Shown here piece after piece: positions 1-8,558 of a stretch of 38,790 bases of DNA. Within the stretch, counting starts at the first letter, position 1. Every line of letters begins with the position of its first letter. The notes under the pieces were generated by a model. The model saw only the letters and a program-made list of their open reading frames with translations, ran no database searches and had not been told where the DNA came from. The DNA is from Pelosinus fermentans (GTDB lineage Bacteria; Bacillota; Negativicutes; DSM-13327). Both the position numbers and the translations under genes were made by a program. The DNA lies in NCBI GenBank assembly GCA_002434245.1, contig DJJR01000005.1:28748-67537 (forward strand), in the 5' to 3' direction.

Positions 1-28
1 AATCTCATCCTCTTTATTGACCATGTGT

Positions 29-391
29 TTATCGCTCTGGCATAATCTCCAGCCAATAGCCGTCTGGATCTTGAATGAAATAAAGATTCATCGCCTTATT
101 TTCATAACAGATACAATTCATTTCTTTATGTAAAGCATGTGCCTTTTCCATATCATCTGTGATAAAGGCCAGATGAAACTCATTTTCACCTAAATCATAA
201 GCAGTTTTGCGGTCTTTCATCCATGTTAATTCCAGTTTATGAGGAGTCTGTCTATCTCCCAGGTAAACCAAGGTAAATCCATCCATATCCTTCCTGGATG
301 TCTCCACCAACCCAAGAGCCTTCCTGTAAAAATTTATGCTCCGCTCTAGATCCAAGACATTAATATTATTATGTGCTAATTTAAAATTCAC
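29..391 (-). CDS. Glyoxalase/VOC-superfamily metalloenzyme, GloA-like
   Basis: A 120-aa protein of the vicinal oxygen chelate fold, the length of single-domain bacterial glyoxalase I. Two beta-alpha-beta-beta-beta halves can be traced. The four metal-ligand positions of glyoxalase I appear to be present: His7 (LAHNNI), Glu54 (KLELTW), His73 (EFHLAF) and Glu115 (WLEIMP). This favours an S-lactoylglutathione lyase-like role in methylglyoxal removal, although low-GC anaerobes often lack glutathione and the real thiol or substrate may differ. The start is GTG at 391, seven bases after a perfect AAGGAGG (399-405). A consensus promoter lies just upstream. It follows the helicase gene on the same strand but has its own promoter. 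Confidence 0.85.
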   Translation of the reverse strand: MNFKLAHNNINVLDLERSINFYRKALGLVETSRKDMDGFTLVYLGDRQTPHKLELTWMKDRKTAYDLGENEFHLAFITDDMEKAHALHKEMNCICYENKAMNLYFIQDPDGYWLEIMPER

Positions 392-418
392 AATTCTACC
401 TCCTTTGTTGTTATCTAC

Positions 419-449
419 ATTATATAAGAAAAGAGTGCATAATTGTCAA
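419..449 (-). promoter_or_regulatory. Sigma-A promoter of the glyoxalase-family gene
   Basis: Read on the minus strand, a perfect -35 TTGACA (444-449) is followed by TATATA at 17 bp (421-426), overlapping a consensus TATAAT (419-424). It lies about 30 bp upstream of the GTG start and overlaps the terminator hairpin of the preceding helicase gene. Confidence 0.75.
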
Positions 450-475
450 GATATTACACAATTACCACTCTTTTC
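428..475 (-). terminator. Helicase terminator hairpin overlapping the next promoter
   Basis: Inverted repeat with outer arms GAAAAGAGTG (428-437) and CACTCTTTTC (466-475) and inner arms AATTGT/ACAATT (441-446, 458-463). It ends the helicase transcript (stop at 484). The -35 box of the downstream gene lies inside the hairpin, so terminator and promoter share DNA. Confidence 0.6.
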
Positions 476-483
476 GATTGCCT

Positions 484-1827
484 TTATCTATTTTTTCTTT
501 TTTCTCTTCCTGACTGAGCCTGCTGTTCACCTTTTTCATTTTCTTTTGGCTTGCGGCGGCTTCTTGCATTTGCTCCGCTGTGGTTTCCCGTTTTTTTCTT
601 ATCGGTTTTCCCAAAAACAAAGGCTCTTCTTTTCTCTTTCTTTTCTACTGCTGTTTTTCCCTCTTCAGCTTTTGCCTTAAATAGTCTTCTTTTATCGGTA
701 CTAACTACTTTCTGATCATTGACTTTATGCTTTTCGATTGCTGCGCGAATACCTTGCTCGATCAATCTTACATAAGGCTGCTCATGAGGATCAATCAATG
801 TAATGGCCATACCGGCTTGCCCTGCACGCCCCGTACGTCCAATACGATGAATGTAGCTGTCTACATCATGAGGTATATCATAGTTGAATATATGAGTAAC
901 ACCTTCTACATCCAGACCTCTGGCAGCAATATCAGTAGCCACTAAAATTTGTATTTTAGCTTCACGAAAACGCTTCATGACTTGTTCCCGCTTTGGCTGG
1001 GACAATTCTCCATGAAGTTCATCCGTTTCATAACCCTTTTGACTAAGAGCCATATTTACAGCTATTGCACGCTTTTTAGTATGACAAAAAACAATTGCTA
1101 AATAGGGTCGATATTCATCAATCATACTACTTAGCTTGGCAATTTTTTCGGACTCAGGTACTTCTACCATAATCTGTTTGATCTCATCTAATGTAATATT
1201 TTTTGTTTGTATGCGTATATCCAGTGGTTTTCGCATATAGCGGTCAGCTAATCCGCGAATTTTAGAAGGCATGGTTGCTGAAAACAGCATCGTTTGGCGT
1301 TTATTCGAAGTTTGTCGAACTAATTCCTCCACATCCTCCAAAAAACCCATATGCAGCATTTGATCTGCTTCATCCAGCACAAGTTTCGTAACATTTTCAA
1401 GCTTAATGGTTTCTCGACGCAGATGATCCATTAATCGTCCAGGAGTACCAATGACGATTTGAGCTCCTCCTTTTAACTTCTTAATTTGTCGATCTACATC
1501 TTGCCCACCATATACAGATAACACCTGTATTCCTAATTGATCAGCTAACTTTGCCACTTCTCGGGTAATCTGGAGGGCTAATTCCCGGGTTGGAGTAATA
1601 ATTAAAGCTTGTACAATGGGTTTGCTGATTTCAATTTTCTCTAGAATCGGCAGTATAAAGGCTAATGTTTTGCCTGTTCCTGTCTGAGACTGCCCGACAA
1701 CATCCTTGCCGGACATAATCGCAGGAATAGCTTGAACTTGTATTTCTGTGGGCTTTGTAATACCATTTTCAGCTAGAATTGCACCTATTTCCCGTCGAAT
1801 ACCTAGGGCTGTAAAATCCTTATGCAT
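484..1827 (-). CDS. DEAD-box ATP-dependent RNA helicase (CshA/RhlE-like)
   Basis: A 447-aa superfamily 2 RNA helicase. The motifs appear in order: Q motif (PTEIQVQAIP, residues 26-35), Walker A SQTGTGKT (47-54), PTREL, GTPGR, DEAD box (DEADQ), SAT, and the C-terminal RGLD and HRIGRTGRAG motifs. After about residue 370 the protein becomes a Lys/Arg-rich, low-complexity tail (KKKTGNHSGANARSRRKPKE), typical of RNA-binding extensions in cold-shock and ribosome-assembly or degradosome helicases. Likely cytosolic, unwinding short duplexes in rRNA or mRNA. The start is ATG 1827 behind AGAGGTG. It is monocistronic: hairpins lie on both sides. CshA, CshB and RhlE cannot be separated by eye, so no symbol is given. 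Confidence 0.93.
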   Translation of the reverse strand: MHKDFTALGIRREIGAILAENGITKPTEIQVQAIPAIMSGKDVVGQSQTGTGKTLAFILPILEKIEISKPIVQALIITPTRELALQITREVAKLADQLGIQVLSVYGGQDVDRQIKKLKGGAQIVIGTPGRLMDHLRRETIKLENVTKLVLDEADQMLHMGFLEDVEELVRQTSNKRQTMLFSATMPSKIRGLADRYMRKPLDIRIQTKNITLDEIKQIMVEVPESEKIAKLSSMIDEYRPYLAIVFCHTKKRAIAVNMALSQKGYETDELHGELSQPKREQVMKRFREAKIQILVATDIAARGLDVEGVTHIFNYDIPHDVDSYIHRIGRTGRAGQAGMAITLIDPHEQPYVRLIEQGIRAAIEKHKVNDQKVVSTDKRRLFKAKAEEGKTAVEKKEKRRAFVFGKTDKKKTGNHSGANARSRRKPKENEKGEQQAQSGREKRKNR

Positions 1828-1980
1828 ATAAACACCTCTTCTTATCCGTATAAACGATATGTCTCACTAAACAGCAGATCCGATTTCAACTTTACGATAC
1901 AATGTATTTTAAAACATGAATATTGATGGTTCAAAAAAATCTTCGCTATATTTCCTGGAAATATTACAATACCCTTTTAG

Positions 1981-2016
1981 AAAAAGAGTGTTAGTCCATG
2001 GCCTAACACTCTTTTT
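1981..2016 (-). terminator. Rho-independent terminator of NCS2 permease 1
   Basis: Perfect 14-bp inverted repeat, arms AAAAAGAGTGTTAG (1981-1994) and its complement (2003-2016), with an 8-nt loop. It lies directly after the stop codon at 2018, and the transcript ends in CTTTTT. Confidence 0.85.
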
Positions 2017-2017
2017 C

Positions 2018-3316
2018 CTAATGGCTAAAAAAGCCCAACTGTATAAAGAACAATATGGCGAATATATATAAAATCGGGTGAACGGTTCTGCCTTTACCTC
2101 TTAGCACTTTTAAAATAGGATATACAATAAAGCCAACGCCAATCCCTGTAGCAATACTATATGTCAAAGGCATGGCAATTACAATTAAAAATGCAGGAAA
2201 AGCTTCCTCCAGATCGTTCCAATCAATACTGCGCAAACCGCTCATCATAAAGAAACCGACAATAATCAAAGCGGGTGCTGTAACTGCAGGAATGCTAGCC
2301 AGCATTTTGGCAATAGGAGCAAAAAACAAAGTAATTAATAACAATATGGCAGTGACTACAGCCGTCAGACCAGTTCGTCCGCCCACAGCAACACCTGAAC
2401 TTGACTCAACATATGCGGAAGTAGGACTCGTACCAAGAGCAGCACCAACGGTAGTGCCAACAGCATCTGCCAGCAGTGCTCCCCGCACGCGAGGAAACTT
2501 GCCATCCTTTAACAATCCTGCTTGCTCTGCCACACCAAGCATCGTTCCTGTAGTATCAAACAAAGTAATTAGCAAAAAGGTAAATACAACTGCATAGAGC
2601 CCTTGTTCAAAAACGCCAGATACATTCATCTGCCAGGCAGTCTTCTCTAAGCCATGGGGCAGCATAAATAAACTTTCTGGCAATACCAACATCCCTTTAT
2701 AATAAGCGATAACAGAAGTAATCAGCATACCGGCAAATAAGGCCCCTTGCACACGATAGACCATTAATACCAAAGAGATCACAAGACCGATAATTGTCAT
2801 TAAAGTAATCGGTTCTGCCAAATTTCCCAGAGTAACTAATGTCGCAGGCGATGCAATAACGATCTTTGCATTTTGTAATCCAATGAAAGATATAAATAAG
2901 CCAATGCCTGCGGTGATCGCATGCTTTAAACTTGTCGGAATCGAATCAATCAAAATATAACGAAATTTAGTTAAGGAAAGAAGCAAAAAAATAATTCCGG
3001 TTAGAAATACTGCTCCTAATGCGACCTGCCATGAATGTCCCCCTGCTAATACAACACTATAAGAAAAATATGCATTCATTCCCATTCCTGGTGCTATAGC
3101 AATCGGATAGTTGGCGAATACTCCCATAATCAGAGTAGCCAGTGCACTTGCTAAGATGGTAGCCATAAAAACACCATCAAAATCCATACCAGCAATATGT
3201 AAAACTGCAGGATTGACAATAACGATATATACCATTGTCAAAAACGTCGTAATACCTGCCATTATCTCTGTAGATACCTTTGTCCCTCGCTCTTCTAATT
3301 TAAACCATGAATCCAC
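2018..3316 (-). CDS. NCS2 (AzgA/PbuG-type) purine permease, copy 1
   Basis: A 432-aa, almost wholly hydrophobic protein with about 12-14 membrane segments. It is a purine (adenine, guanine or hypoxanthine):proton symporter of the AzgA branch of NCS2. Family landmarks are the N-terminal [30 protein letters not shown] in TM3, [19 protein letters not shown] in TM8, and [19 protein letters not shown] in TM10. It keeps the VNPAVL of TM1, which the second copy (5531-6829) has changed. The two copies have equal length and are clearly paralogous along their whole length. The promoter and terminator are its own. I see no purine riboswitch in the leader. Confidence 0.93.
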   Translation of the reverse strand: MDSWFKLEERGTKVSTEIMAGITTFLTMVYIVIVNPAVLHIAGMDFDGVFMATILASALATLIMGVFANYPIAIAPGMGMNAYFSYSVVLAGGHSWQVALGAVFLTGIIFLLLSLTKFRYILIDSIPTSLKHAITAGIGLFISFIGLQNAKIVIASPATLVTLGNLAEPITLMTIIGLVISLVLMVYRVQGALFAGMLITSVIAYYKGMLVLPESLFMLPHGLEKTAWQMNVSGVFEQGLYAVVFTFLLITLFDTTGTMLGVAEQAGLLKDGKFPRVRGALLADAVGTTVGAALGTSPTSAYVESSSGVAVGGRTGLTAVVTAILLLITLFFAPIAKMLASIPAVTAPALIIVGFFMMSGLRSIDWNDLEEAFPAFLIVIAMPLTYSIATGIGVGFIVYPILKVLRGKGRTVHPILYIFAILFFIQLGFFSH

Positions 3317-3377
3317 GTATGAAACACCTCTATTCTATCTTCTTGCTTTCATTATCTTCTCCAAAAGACCAAAATTT

Positions 3378-3406
3378 ATTTTATCACATTGACGTATCCT
3401 TGTATA
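3378..3406 (-). promoter_or_regulatory. Promoter of NCS2 permease 1 with embedded palindrome
   Basis: On the minus strand, -35 TATACA (3401-3406), a 17-bp spacer and -10 TAAAAT (3378-3383). The -35 box sits inside the perfect palindrome TTGTATACAA (3400-3409). The second permease gene has the same TGTATACA core at its -35, so a shared repressor is possible. Confidence 0.5.
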
Positions 3407-3452
3407 CAAAGAATTTTTGTGAAAGCCAGAAAAACGTTACGCATCCTAAAAA

Positions 3453-3515
3453 AATAAGACCTTTTGAACCGCGAAGACACGAAGAATAGGAAGAACCCGA
3501 AGAAAACACACTTTC
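3453..3515. repeat. Half copy of GCGAAG-type hairpin repeat
   Basis: Contains AATAAGACCTTTTGAACCGC followed by GAAGACACGAAGAA-type units. It matches the left arm and its flank at 8351-8395 but no right arm follows, so it is a truncated or decayed member of the hairpin family. It lies upstream of the NCS2-1 promoter. Confidence 0.65.
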
Positions 3516-3529
3516 TCCACTATTTAAAA

Positions 3530-3569
3530 AAGGTAACCATTTAGATAATTGTATCTAAGTGGTTACCTT
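3530..3569 (-). terminator. Terminator of the SDR gene
   Basis: An 18-bp inverted repeat, AAGGTAACCATTTAGATA (3530-3547) against 3552-3569, with one G-T pair and a 4-nt loop. On the minus strand it is followed by a T run (TTTTTTAAATA). It lies 45 bp after the stop at 3614. Confidence 0.8.
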
Positions 3570-3613
3570 ACAAACAAACGAATCTGATAGCGATGGACAA
3601 GATAATCAAATTT

Positions 3614-4393
3614 TTATTTTTTCTCTTTATGTACAATACCGCCTGTTGCCTGATGGGTAGGAGTGACGGTTACCTCGCATATTTGAACATGGGCTGGTGC
3701 ACTGGCTGCATAAACAACAATATCGGCAATATCTTCTGCTACTAGCGGCTCAATACCATCATATACATTATCTGCCTGCTGCTGGTTGCCATGGAAGCGA
3801 ATTACGCTAAAATTAGTTTCTACCATACCTGGCTGAATATTAGTTACTCGTATTGGAGTATCTACGACATCCATTCTAAGTCCATCACTAATGAACTTAA
3901 CGGCTGCTTTCGTAGCACAATATACCGTTCCCCCGGGATAAGCTATAATCCCTGCAGTAGAACCAATATTAATAACATGACCATTTAAATTATGTTCTAA
4001 CATCTGAGGAACAATTTTTCTGGTAAGATACAATAATCCTTTTACATTTGTATCAATCATAGCTTCCCAATCTGCTGAATCTCCTTCGTGAAGTTTGTCA
4101 AGCCCTCGGGCTAAGCCGGCATTATTGACGAGTATGTCAATTTTCTGCCATTCCAAAGGTAATGTATCGATGAGCTCATTGACAGCCTTCTTATCTTGCA
4201 CATCCAATTGCAGTGCCAATACTTCTGTTTGATACTTCTCTTTTATTTCATTAGCTACTTCTTGGACCTTTTCTACTGTTCTTGCAGATATAATTAGTTT
4301 TGCCCCTGCCTTTGCAAACAACTCAGCGCAAGCTTTGCCGATACCACCGCTGGCACCACTAATAAAGACAATTTTATTTTTCAATGTTTTCAT
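3614..4393 (-). CDS. Short-chain dehydrogenase/reductase (YdfG-like)
   Basis: A classical 259-aa SDR. The cofactor motif is SGASGGIGK (12-20), followed by NNAG (90-93). The catalytic triad is Ser145, Tyr158 and Lys162 (YCATK). Arg38 after the second beta strand (SART) suggests NADPH preference. The closest type I recognise is the YdfG/serine 3-dehydrogenase group, which oxidises L-allo-threonine, serine or 3-hydroxy acids. This is a family-level guess; the substrate is not readable from sequence. The start is ATG 4393 behind AAAGGAG. It is divergent from the Crp/Fnr regulator at 4591, which might control it. Its own terminator is at 3530-3569. Confidence 0.88.
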   Translation of the reverse strand: MKTLKNKIVFISGASGGIGKACAELFAKAGAKLIISARTVEKVQEVANEIKEKYQTEVLALQLDVQDKKAVNELIDTLPLEWQKIDILVNNAGLARGLDKLHEGDSADWEAMIDTNVKGLLYLTRKIVPQMLEHNLNGHVINIGSTAGIIAYPGGTVYCATKAAVKFISDGLRMDVVDTPIRVTNIQPGMVETNFSVIRFHGNQQQADNVYDGIEPLVAEDIADIVVYAASAPAHVQICEVTVTPTHQATGGIVHKEKK

Positions 4394-4590
4394 TCGACAA
4401 ATCTCCTTTACTTATATATCATTACATCTATCTTGTTGGTTATCTTTCTACATAATTGCATAATTTCCTGCTATACCCAGAAAGTGAAATAAAGATCAAA
4501 CGTAATACAAATCGATTTTTAAAAATAAACTTTTTACTATGAATCATTCACGTTATAATATAGGTAAAAAGATTAAATTGAGGTATTATT

Positions 4591-5298
4591 ATGGATACAT
4601 GCACAACTTCTCAAGAACATATCTGCGCAAGTATTGTTCCTATCTTCAAAATGCTGCATCTTACGGAGTTACAAAAAATTAATACCTTAATCAAGAAGAA
4701 AAGCTATGAAAAAGGCAAAATTCTTTTTACAAAGGGAGATCTAGCTAAACATCTTTATATTGTGCGCTTTGGTCGGGTAAAAGTCTATGAAATGTCAGAG
4801 GATGGGCGACAGCAAATCGTGCGTCTACTAGAACCTGGAGATTTTTTTGGTGAACTCGCTTTATTTATGGATGAACAACACTATTTTCTAAATGCAGAGA
4901 CATTAGATGAGGCTGGAATTTGTCTTCTGTCTCGCGATGATTTGAAAATGCTTATGCACCAAAATCCAGAGATTTCAACCCGTATTATGCAGGCATTGAC
5001 CGAAAGACTCGCTTATGCAGAAAAATTCATCAGCAATCTTACCTTACAAACTATCGAACAGCGCCTGATGACCTGGCTGCTCATGATGGGAGAAAAAGAA
5101 GGAGTTCTCACACCTCAAGGTATCCGACTCACTATTAACTTGCCAAGACATGAACTGGCTAACGTATTCGGCACTACAAGAGAGACATTAAGCCGTAAAT
5201 TTTCAAAACTACAAACAGAAGGTTTCATAACAATCGTCAGCCCCAAACAACTGCTAATTCTCGATAAACTAAGGCATCATACTACACTGGAAAATTAA
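4591..5298 (+). CDS. Crp/Fnr-family transcriptional regulator
   Basis: A 235-aa protein. Residues about 20-140 form a cyclic-nucleotide-binding-type beta roll (KGKILFTKGDLAKHLYIV; EPGDFFGELALF). About 150-228 is the Crp winged helix, with recognition helix in LPRHELANVFGTTRETLSRK. It has only three cysteines (Cys4, Cys12, Cys111), so the four-Cys [4Fe-4S] pattern of E. coli FNR is not met; a redox role through the two N-terminal cysteines cannot be excluded. The ligand is unknown. The ATG at 4591 follows TTGAGG, and a TATAAT (4552-4557) lies upstream. Divergent from the SDR gene and convergent with NCS2 permease 2 across a hairpin repeat. Confidence 0.9.
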   Translation: MDTCTTSQEHICASIVPIFKMLHLTELQKINTLIKKKSYEKGKILFTKGDLAKHLYIVRFGRVKVYEMSEDGRQQIVRLLEPGDFFGELALFMDEQHYFLNAETLDEAGICLLSRDDLKMLMHQNPEISTRIMQALTERLAYAEKFISNLTLQTIEQRLMTWLLMMGEKEGVLTPQGIRLTINLPRHELANVFGTTRETLSRKFSKLQTEGFITIVSPKQLLILDKLRHHTTLEN

Positions 5299-5345
5299 TA
5301 CTTGTCATTTACTACACCTTTTAAAACATATAAAACGAAGGAACG

Positions 5346-5427
<82 letters not shown>

Positions 5428-5476
5428 AAATTTATTTCCTTGCGGTTTACTTTTTTATACTTTCTAAGCTATTAAT

Positions 5477-5524
5477 AAAACAGCCAACCTATCAGCAATG
5501 CGTCGAAGATAGATTGGCTGTTTT
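5477..5524 (-). terminator. Terminator of NCS2 permease 2
   Basis: A 17-nt inverted repeat (5477-5493 against 5508-5524, one mismatch) with core CAGCCAA/TTGGCTG. T runs lie on both sides, so it may work for both the permease (stop 5531) and the convergent regulator. Confidence 0.75.
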
Positions 5525-5530
5525 TCATTT

Positions 5531-6829
5531 TTAATGACTTAAAAGTCCAATTTGTATAAAGAACAGTACCATGAATAAATATAAAATAGGATGAACCTCA
5601 CGTCCCTTACCTCTCATTAATTTCAGCAAAGGATATACAATAAACCCGATACCAATACCGGTAGCGATACTATAGGTTAATGGCATGGACGCCACAACGA
5701 GAAAAGCAGGAAAAGCTTCTTCAATGTTTTGCCAATCGATATCACGTAAGCCATTCATCATGAAGAAACCAACAATAATAAGAGCTGGCGCCGTAACAGC
5801 TGGAACGCTCGACAACATTTTAGCAACAGGCGAGAAAAATAATGTTACTAAGAATAAACCCGCAACAACAACAGCGGTCAATCCACTGCGCCCTCCTACT
5901 GCTACACCTGCACTCGACTCAATACAGGTAGCAGTGGGACTTGTCCCTAGCATAGCACCAGCAACTGTCCCTGCAGCATCAGCCAAAAAAGCCCCTCTCG
6001 CATTTGGAAACTTTCCATTTACAAGAAGCCCTGCTTGCTCCGCCATCCCTAGCAGCGTACCCGTTGTATCAAATAAGGTAATTAAAAAGAAGGTGAAAAT
6101 TACAGAATAAAGACCAGAATCTAAGACTCCCTGTACATCCAATTTCAGTAATGTATGCTCTAGACCGCTAGGCATTACCACAAACTGAGACGGTAAGGAC
6201 ATAAAGCCCATGGAATAAGCAGCCGCTGCCGTTACTAACATACCAATAAATAACGCTGCCTTTATACGATAAGTAAGTAATACTAAAGATACAGCTAAGC
6301 CAATAATCGTCAATAAAGCAATAGGCTCAGACAATTTGCCAAGAGTGACTAAAGTGGCAGGAGAATCAACAACTATTTTTGCACTCTGCAAACCAATAAA
6401 ACAGACAAAAAAACCAATACCTGCAGTAATAGCGTGCTTTAAACTTGCGGGAATGGCATCAATCAAAATGGAGCGAAATTTTGTCAAAGATACTAATAAA
6501 AACATGATTCCCGATATAAACACAGCCCCAAGTGCCACTTCCCAGGAATATCCTCCACCCTTTACTACACTAAAAGCAAAATAAGCATTCAGCCCAAGTC
6601 CAGGTCCAATCACAATTGGATAATTAGCAAATAACCCCATAATCAACGTACCAATCACACTACTTAAAATAACTGCCATAAAAACTCCATTAAAGTCCAT
6701 GCCAGTCAAACTTAAAACGGAAGGAATAACAATAACCGAATATGCTAATGTTAAAAAAGTTGTTATTCCTGCCAAAACTTCCGTGGATATGCTTGTCCCT
6801 CGCTCTCGCAGTTTAAATAATGATTCCAT
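5531..6829 (-). CDS. NCS2 (AzgA/PbuG-type) purine permease, copy 2
   Basis: A 432-aa membrane protein, the same length as the permease at 2018-3316 and similar from end to end; probably an old duplication. It keeps PGLGLNAYF, LFDTTGTLLGMAEQAGL and VGGRSGLTAVV. It differs at substrate-lining positions: TM1 reads SVIVIPSVL where copy 1 has IVIVNPAVL, and TM10 reads TSPTATCIESSAG where copy 1 has [13 protein letters not shown]. These changes suggest a different purine preference (inference). ATG 6829 follows GAGGTG. Its promoter carries the same TGTATACA -35 core as copy 1. Confidence 0.93.
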   Translation of the reverse strand: MESLFKLRERGTSISTEVLAGITTFLTLAYSVIVIPSVLSLTGMDFNGVFMAVILSSVIGTLIMGLFANYPIVIGPGLGLNAYFAFSVVKGGGYSWEVALGAVFISGIMFLLVSLTKFRSILIDAIPASLKHAITAGIGFFVCFIGLQSAKIVVDSPATLVTLGKLSEPIALLTIIGLAVSLVLLTYRIKAALFIGMLVTAAAAYSMGFMSLPSQFVVMPSGLEHTLLKLDVQGVLDSGLYSVIFTFFLITLFDTTGTLLGMAEQAGLLVNGKFPNARGAFLADAAGTVAGAMLGTSPTATCIESSAGVAVGGRSGLTAVVVAGLFLVTLFFSPVAKMLSSVPAVTAPALIIVGFFMMNGLRDIDWQNIEEAFPAFLVVASMPLTYSIATGIGIGFIVYPLLKLMRGKGREVHPILYLFMVLFFIQIGLLSH

Positions 6830-6863
6830 TTACAACACCTCTAAATTATATACGTAAGGCGAC

Positions 6864-6893
6864 ATTATAACATAGTTTAGCGTATTATGTATA
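6864..6893 (-). promoter_or_regulatory. Promoter of NCS2 permease 2
   Basis: On the minus strand, -35 TATACA (6888-6893), an 18-bp spacer and a consensus -10 TATAAT (6864-6869). The -35 lies in TGTATACA, as in the first permease promoter. Confidence 0.6.
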
Positions 6894-7086
6894 CACCAAA
6901 ATCGGCATTTATTCTCCTCATTTTTAAGTATTCTCGTGAATTCTACCATTAGCAGTCTCTTTACAAAAACAAAGTCGCCATTTTATTAATGATAGCCTTT
7001 ATCAGCAGGACATTTTTTTAAAATAAAAGAATGACAGATTCAATGTTACTTTTATTGGCTCAACATCAAAATGTCCACTTGGCAAT

Positions 7087-7125
7087 ATTGTCATTGCGAG
7101 TAGGCAACAGCCGACGTGGCAATCT
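7087..7125. repeat. Dispersed GTCATTGCGAG...GACGTGGCAATCT repeat
   Basis: The ends GTCATTGCGAG and CGACGTGGCAATCT match a palindromic intergenic repeat type that I recall from many unrelated bacterial genomes (ATTGC at one end, GCAAT at the other). Only one copy is visible in this window. Confidence 0.6.
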
Positions 7126-7175
7126 ATACTGCCATCCAGCTGGCAAAAGTCAATCGTACTTTCTGATGAAATAAG

Positions 7176-7212
7176 AATCTCCATTCATCTAGTTACTAGA
7201 AGAGTGGAGATT
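7176..7212. terminator. Hairpin downstream of the FliB-like gene
   Basis: Arms AATCTCCA (7176-7183) and TGGAGATT (7205-7212), with a small inner palindrome. The T run is on the plus side (ATTTTTTAC). On the minus strand, where the gene ends at 7223, the tail is weaker (CTTATTTC). Confidence 0.5.
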
Positions 7213-7222
7213 TTTTACAATG

Positions 7223-8227
7223 CTATATAGAAGAATTTTTCTCTAAACTTAAAAATAACTTGTCGGCGGTTTTTATTCCCTTTTTTAATAAAACACTGCG
7301 GTTATGACTATATTGAAATTCCAGGTTCATAATCATAGCAGAAATACGTTCCATTTCTGTCGATATAGCTGGGTCACTTGTTCTTGCGTTATTAATTTGT
7401 CTCCACATACTATCCAAAAGCTGAATTCCTGATTGTAGGCCATATAGATAAAATGGCTTTTTAAAGACAAAATTCATAAAGAAATTTTCGATTAAGATGT
7501 CAGGTGTACAATGATTGACTTCTTCCATAACGTCGTCTTTTTGATCTAAAGAATTATAATTAGCATAAATAATTTTATTTAAATTCTGGCTAAAAGTATC
7601 ATCCTGGGGTAAATGAAGAATTTTCTCAATTGTTTCCTTTAAGAGTTGAATACGTTCATCAATTGTTATCTTTCTATACTGCAGTAAATCGATAAAGTGA
7701 TGCTCCATCTCAAAGTAATATCGCAAAGGATGATAAGAAGACTGCTGCTCTGGATATACATGAACAACTTCCTGATTTGCATTCAAAATGATGGGTTCTG
7801 TCTTAGAGCGAAGGATTTCTAAAGGTCTAACACGACTGGCTAACTTGACTACTGCAGGACAGCTAAAGCTTAAAGTCAACTCTCTCCCGCGAGAAGTATT
7901 CATCGGATAACGGGGAAAAGTCTGACAGACTGTATCCAAATGGCTATGCCCAGCCTCCTCTTGTAATCGGCAAAGATGATTGTCTTCTAAAAACCAGCAC
8001 CCACCACCCTTGGCTTTTTTACGAATGTAAGCATATTCACCTAACTCCTGCTTCCCAGTAAGCGGAATAAAAATCTTTGAAAATTCCTCTTCCTTCCCAT
8101 TTTTTAAAAATAGCTGATAATTCCGAGTATAACTTTCCTCGTCCATGGTTACCTGCCAATCATTCTGACAGCATTGCCCACACATTTCACAAGAAAACTC
8201 ATTTATAATATCAATATAGATATACAT
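7223..8227 (-). CDS. FliB-like flagellin lysine-N-methylase family (Cys-cluster protein)
   Basis: A 334-aa protein with a cysteine-rich N-terminal module: CEMCGQCC (residues 14-21), then GGGCWFL, LCRLQ, TVCQTFPRYP and FSCPAVVKLA. This order of cysteines is the YkgJ/FliB signature, and the full-length layout matches proteins annotated as flagellin lysine-N-methylase. In Salmonella, FliB methylates lysines of flagellin; the cysteines probably hold a metal centre (family knowledge). The C-terminal 200 residues are alpha-helical and less conserved. No flagellar gene is nearby, so the target protein is uncertain. The start is ATG 8227 with a modest GGAG. Confidence 0.75.
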   Translation of the reverse strand: MYIYIDIINEFSCEMCGQCCQNDWQVTMDEESYTRNYQLFLKNGKEEEFSKIFIPLTGKQELGEYAYIRKKAKGGGCWFLEDNHLCRLQEEAGHSHLDTVCQTFPRYPMNTSRGRELTLSFSCPAVVKLASRVRPLEILRSKTEPIILNANQEVVHVYPEQQSSYHPLRYYFEMEHHFIDLLQYRKITIDERIQLLKETIEKILHLPQDDTFSQNLNKIIYANYNSLDQKDDVMEEVNHCTPDILIENFFMNFVFKKPFYLYGLQSGIQLLDSMWRQINNARTSDPAISTEMERISAMIMNLEFQYSHNRSVLLKKGIKTADKLFLSLEKNSSI

Positions 8228-8350
8228 CCTGCAGCTCCATCCTACGATTATGATTATGAGTGTATTTCTTCTTGCTACTCTAACAAATTCCTGCTATGTC
8301 TGCTGAAATAAATAGTATAGTAATAAGAAAAACGCTTCGCGGCCTTTAAA

Positions 8351-8447
8351 AATAAGACCTTTGAACCGCGAAGACGCGAAGATTAAGAAGAACACGAAGT
8401 AAACAAACTCGGCCTATTAACTTTGCCTCTTCGCGCCTTCGCGGTTC
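8351..8447. repeat. GCGAAG-type hairpin repeat, intact copy
   Basis: Arms of 20 nt, GAACCGCGAAGACGCGAAGA (8363-8382) against 8428-8447, with one mismatch. The inner region carries more GAAG units. The left flank AATAAGACCTTTGAACCGC is shared with the half copy at 3453, so homology extends beyond the arm. Confidence 0.85.
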
Positions 8448-8488
8448 CGTGTTTTTTCCTAGAAAACTATAAATTCTATGTTATAGAA

Positions 8489-8536
8489 AAGGACCATCTG
8501 TTACAGCATTATGACTTGCTGTAACAGATGATCCTT
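8489..8536 (-). terminator. Terminator of satP
   Basis: A 19-bp inverted repeat, AAGGACCATCTGTTACAGC (8489-8507) against 8518-8536, one mismatch, 10-nt loop. It is followed on the minus strand by TTTTCTATAA, 22 bp after the stop of the transporter gene. Confidence 0.8.
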
Positions 8537-8558
8537 AGTAATAAATATATAGGATTGC

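Larger units (their letters stand above)
6830..7222. other. Gene-free stretch of about 390 bases
   Basis: It holds the permease 2 promoter, a dispersed GTCATTGCGAG-type repeat (7087-7125) and a hairpin (7176-7212). A 60-codon minus-strand frame (7002-7184) is a translation of the repeat and not a credible gene. Confidence 0.6.
8228..8558. other. Gene-free stretch of about 330 bases
   Basis: It holds the intact GCGAAG-type hairpin repeat (8351-8447) and the satP terminator (8489-8536). Nothing else is recognised in it. Confidence 0.6.

Noticed and set aside
3317..3450. Purine riboswitch in front of the NCS2 permease
   Set aside because: No three-way-junction consensus is found; the leader is too short after the predicted -10.
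4591..5298. FNR-type oxygen sensor
   Set aside because: Only three cysteines, in a spacing unlike the FNR cluster ligands.
7002..7184. 60-codon minus-strand frame
   Set aside because: It translates the dispersed GTCATTGCGAG repeat and has no ribosome site; this type of repeat commonly gives false short proteins.
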